Shown piece by piece: positions 61,115 through 64,000 of a stretch of DNA of 64,000 bases. Below the pieces are notes generated by a model. That model did no database searches and had not been told where the DNA came from. It saw only the letters and a list, made by a program, of their open reading frames with translations. The stretch comes from Paraclostridium hominis (GTDB lineage: Bacteria > Bacillota > Clostridia > Peptostreptococcales > Peptostreptococcaceae), in contig NZ_JACRWD010000001.1 in the NCBI RefSeq assembly GCF_014306135.1, forward strand, positions 62,001-126,000, read 5' to 3'. Positions within the stretch are counted from its first letter, which is position 1. Each line of letters begins with the position of its first letter. The position numbers and the translations under genes were made by a program.

Positions 61115-62920
61115 GTGGACAGCAAACAAAGTAGAACGAGAAATTTTAGTATAATAGCACATATAGACCATGGTAAGTCTACCTTAGCAGATAGATTAAT
61201 TCAGCATACAGGGCTTGTTAGTGAAAGAGAAATGAAAGATCAGTTACTAGATAATATGGATCTTGAAAGAGAAAGAGGAATCACTATAAAGCTTCAAAAT
61301 ATCAGATTAGTTTATAAAGCTAAGGACGGGAATGAGTATTTCTTAAATTTAATAGATACTCCAGGTCACGTAGACTTTAACTATGAGGTTTCAAGAAGTT
61401 TGGCAGCTTGTGAGGGAGCATTACTTGTAGTTGATGCAGCACAAGGTGTTGAAGCTCAAACTTTAGCTAATGTTTACTTAGCACTAGATCAAGACTTAGA
61501 AATATTACCAGTTATAAATAAGATAGATTTACCAAGTGCAAGACCGGATGAAATAAAAGCAGAAATAGAAGATATAATAGGACTTGATGCAAGTGAAGCT
61601 CCACTTATATCAGCTAAAAGTGGTTTAAATATAGAAGATGTACTAGAAGATATAGTAAATAATGTACCAGCTCCAACAGGAGATAAAGATGCGCCTTTAA
61701 AAGCTTTAATATTTGACTCATACTATGATGCATACAAAGGTGTTGTAGCTTATGTTAGAGTATATGAAGGTACTGTTAAAAAAGGCATGACTATAAAGAT
61801 GATGAACACTAACAAAAAGTTTGAAGTAACTGAAGTTGGTGTTATGGCTCCAGGACAAAGAGAATTAGATGAGTTAAGTGCTGGAGATGTTGGTTATATT
61901 GCAGCTAGTATAAAAGATATAAGAAGTTGTAGTGTTGGTGATACAATAACTGATGCTAACAACCCAACTGATGAACCGATGCCAGGATACAAAAAAGCTA
62001 CTCCAATGGTTTATTGTGGTATATATCCAGGTGAAGGTGAAAAGTACGAAAACGTAAGAGATGCTTTAGAAAAACTTCAAGTTAACGATGCAGCTCTTGA
62101 GTTTGAAGCTGAAAGTTCAGCAGCACTTGGATTTGGATTTAGATGTGGATTCTTAGGATTATTACATATGGAAATAATCCAAGAAAGATTAGAAAGAGAA
62201 TTCGACCTAAACATAATAACTACAGCTCCATCTGTTATATACAGAGTAACAAAAACTGACGGAGAAGTAGTTATGGTACAAAACCCTGCTAACTTACCAG
62301 AACGTGATGAAATAGATATGATAGAAGAGCCTATGGTAAAAGGTGATATAATAGTTCCTAAAGATTATGTCGGTACTGTCATGGAACTTTGTCAAGAAAG
62401 ACGTGGGGACATGATAAATATGGAATATATAGATGAAAAGAGAGTTATGCTTCACTATGACCTTCCACTTAATGAGGTTGTTTATGATTTCTTTGATGCC
62501 CTAAAGTCTAGAACAAGAGGATATGGATCATTAGATTATGAGTTAAAAGGATATGTTCCTTCTAAGCTTGTAAAACTAGATATATTGATAAATAAAGAAC
62601 AAGTTGATGCACTTAGCTTTATAGTTCATGAAAGTAGAGCTTATCCAAGAGGTAAGGCTATGTGTGAAAAATTAAAAGGTGAGATACCAAGACATCAATT
62701 TGCTGTACCTATACAAGCAGCAGTTGGTAATAAGGTAGTTGCTAGAGAAACTATAAGTGCACTTAGAAAAGACGTACTTGCTAAGTGTTACGGTGGAGAT
62801 ATATCTCGTAAGAAGAAACTTCTTGAAAAACAAAAAGAAGGTAAGAAACGTATGAGACAAATAGGATCTGTTGAAGTTCCTCAAAAGGCATTTATGTCTG
62901 TATTAAAATTAGATAGTTAA
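61115..62920 (+). CDS. lepA: Elongation factor 4 (LepA)
   Basis: LepA is a ribosome GTPase linked to back-translocation and initiation or assembly quality. The 601-residue protein has GTPase motifs AHIDHGKSTL, DTPGHVDF and NKID, EF-G-like domains, and the LepA-specific C-terminus with GGDISRKKKLLEKQKEGKKRM. The start is GTG with AGGAGGAA upstream. In many clostridia lepA is followed by hemW-hrcA-grpE; here a terminator and a permease follow. Confidence 0.97.
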   Translation: MDSKQSRTRNFSIIAHIDHGKSTLADRLIQHTGLVSEREMKDQLLDNMDLERERGITIKLQNIRLVYKAKDGNEYFLNLIDTPGHVDFNYEVSRSLAACEGALLVVDAAQGVEAQTLANVYLALDQDLEILPVINKIDLPSARPDEIKAEIEDIIGLDASEAPLISAKSGLNIEDVLEDIVNNVPAPTGDKDAPLKALIFDSYYDAYKGVVAYVRVYEGTVKKGMTIKMMNTNKKFEVTEVGVMAPGQRELDELSAGDVGYIAASIKDIRSCSVGDTITDANNPTDEPMPGYKKATPMVYCGIYPGEGEKYENVRDALEKLQVNDAALEFEAESSAALGFGFRCGFLGLLHMEIIQERLEREFDLNIITTAPSVIYRVTKTDGEVVMVQNPANLPERDEIDMIEEPMVKGDIIVPKDYVGTVMELCQERRGDMINMEYIDEKRVMLHYDLPLNEVVYDFFDALKSRTRGYGSLDYELKGYVPSKLVKLDILINKEQVDALSFIVHESRAYPRGKAMCEKLKGEIPRHQFAVPIQAAVGNKVVARETISALRKDVLAKCYGGDISRKKKLLEKQKEGKKRMRQIGSVEVPQKAFMSVLKLDS

Positions 62921-62921
62921 T

Positions 62922-62952
62922 AAAAAAAGATGCTTAAATAAGCATCTTTTTT
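62922..62952 (+). terminator. Terminator after lepA
   Basis: AAAAAAAGATGCTTA pairs with TAAGCATCTTTTTTT. Confidence 0.92.
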
Positions 62953-63219
62953 TATTGTATTAAATTTAAATTGATAAATTTTATTATTTACAGATTTGAA
63001 GTTACACACAAGCTTAAAAATTAAAAATATTTATACAAAACAGAATGAAAATTTAATAAATAATTAGAGAAATGTTATCATAAATAATTAAATAAGGAGT
63101 AATTGTAAATAATAGACAAAAAAATAAATAAAAGTGTCGAAATCTATTGTTATTTATAATGAAATGTAGTAATATTCAAATTGGACATTTTAATAAATCA
63201 AAATATAAGGAGGAAAACG
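62953..63219. other. Gene-free region upstream of the permease
   Basis: AT-rich spacer. A TATAAT at 63155-63160 could be the -10 of the permease promoter but its -35 is poor. I see no RNA gene or strong repeat. Confidence 0.5.
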
Positions 63220-64000
63220 ATGAGTAACAAAGGACTTCAAAAAACTTTAGGTCTTTCAGCAGCGCTTTCTACAGTTGTAGGTATGGTTATAGGTGCAGGT
63301 GTATTCTTTAAACCTCAAGCTATATATCAAGCAACAGGTGGAGCTCCAGGATTAGGTATGTTAGCATGGGTTATTGCTGGTTTCATAACTATCGCAGCAG
63401 GACTTACAGCGGCAGAGGTTTCAGCAGCAATACCAAAAACTGGTGGGATGATGATTTATATCCAAGAGATATATGGAGAAAGATTAGGATTTTTAACAGG
63501 GTGGATGCAAACGGTATTATTCTTCCCAGCAACAGCTGCGGCACTAGGTGTAATATTTGCTCAACAAGCAGCAACTATAATAGGACAAAATGAAAACAAC
63601 ATGTCAGTTGTTTTACCAATAGCATTAGGAATTATATTATTTTTAGCTGTATTAAATACAGTAGGTTCAAAATTAGGTGGAACAATACAAACTGTTGCCA
63701 CTATATGTAAGTTAATACCATTAGGTGTTATAATGATATTTGGATTTATAAATGGATCTGGTGATAACTCAATAACTACTCCATTAGTAGCACAAAACTT
63801 ATCAGTAGGAACTGTTTTAGGACAAGTATTAATAGCAGCGTTATTTGCATATGATGGATGGATAAACGTTGGAGCTATAGCTGGAGAAATGAAAAATCCA
63901 GGTAAAGATTTACCTAAAGCTATAGTTGGTGGATTATCAATAGTTATGGCAGTTTATGTAATAATAAACTTAGCATACTTATGGGTTGTACCAGCTAATG
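63220..64000 (+). CDS. APC-superfamily amino acid permease, 5' part
   Basis: The gene runs off the window after 260 codons. The product is an amino acid transporter of the APC/LAT type: TVVGMVIGAGVFFKP is the family's helix-1 Gly motif, followed by several helices and, near the end, FAYDGWINVGAIAGEMKNPGKDLPKA, a strong signature of the serine/threonine exchanger-like (SteT/YkbA) branch. AAGGAGG lies 7 bases before the ATG. The substrate cannot be decided from this part. Confidence 0.88.
   Translation, partial: MSNKGLQKTLGLSAALSTVVGMVIGAGVFFKPQAIYQATGGAPGLGMLAWVIAGFITIAAGLTAAEVSAAIPKTGGMMIYIQEIYGERLGFLTGWMQTVLFFPATAAALGVIFAQQAATIIGQNENNMSVVLPIALGIILFLAVLNTVGSKLGGTIQTVATICKLIPLGVIMIFGFINGSGDNSITTPLVAQNLSVGTVLGQVLIAALFAYDGWINVGAIAGEMKNPGKDLPKAIVGGLSIVMAVYVIINLAYLWVVPAN

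Noticed and set aside
63366..63593. 75-codon plus-strand ORF at the right end
   Set aside because: It is out of frame inside the amino acid permease, which runs from 63220 past the window end with clear APC motifs.
1..64000. CRISPR array, prophage, insertion sequence or defence island
   Set aside because: No regularly spaced repeats, transposase, integrase or phage genes are seen; gene order is that of chromosomal core.

Overview
The window is a low-GC stretch of a spore-forming anaerobic Firmicute. Three things point to the Peptostreptococcaceae (Clostridioides, Paraclostridium or Romboutsia-like bacteria): a clostridial Rnf complex with a multi-ferredoxin RnfB, sporulation genes (gpr, spoIIP), and the run maf-radC-mreBCD-PBP2-minCDE-rodA-mgsA directly after Rnf. 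The family assignment is inferred from gene order and composition, with no database search. Almost everything is chromosomal core. I see no prophage, insertion sequence, CRISPR array or resistance island.

Layout. 1-4.65 kb: rnfCDGEAB, the ferredoxin:NAD+ oxidoreductase ion pump (rnfC is cut by the window edge). 4.8-15.1 kb: maf, radC and the cell-shape and division genes (mreBCD, PBP2, minCDE, rodA), then methylglyoxal synthase. 15.1-16.3 kb (minus): an FprA-type flavodiiron protein. 16.6-20.7 kb: a two-gene radical-SAM/DUF2344 unit and RNase G. 20.7-23.6 kb: L21 leader, rplU, prp (the protease that trims L27), rpmA, obgE and a YhbY protein. 23.9-30.4 kb: a CoA-disulfide-reductase-like flavoenzyme, then a two-component system with an FtsX-type ABC exporter. 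30.4-32.1 kb (minus): MscS channel and recX. 32.2-36.7 kb: nadD, yqeK, rsfS and a T-box-controlled leuS. 37.1-40.6 kb: threonine and serine dehydratases with RidA. 40.6-42.8 kb: a DD-carboxypeptidase and comEA. 42.8-47.2 kb: selD-selA-selB. 47.2-49.8 kb: apbE, a NusG-II protein, ung and tRNA-Sec. 49.8-58.0 kb: tcdA, a metallo-beta-lactamase-fold lipoprotein, two acyltransferase-like proteins, a BMP lipoprotein, a short ComEC and holA. 58-63 kb: a large inverted repeat, rpsT, gpr, spoIIP and lepA. The right end is an incomplete amino-acid permease.

How the genes connect. The selenocysteine machinery is complete in the window: selD, selA, selB and tRNA-Sec. SelD itself is a selenoprotein: an in-frame TGA at 42864-42866 is followed by a SECIS-like hairpin, so a plain ORF search loses its first 67 codons. 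ApbE is the enzyme type that attaches FMN to RnfD and RnfG, tying 47 kb to 1-2.5 kb. RidA removes the reactive enamines made by the threonine and serine dehydratases encoded beside it.

The points most worth a second look are the RnfG with two FMN-binding domains (the second with an altered motif), the ~160-bp inverted repeat after holA, the DD-carboxypeptidase with a very basic tail, the PBP2 with a charged insertion, the ComEC whose nuclease-like domain is missing while a separate lipoprotein carries that fold, and a GC-richer structured segment before rng.
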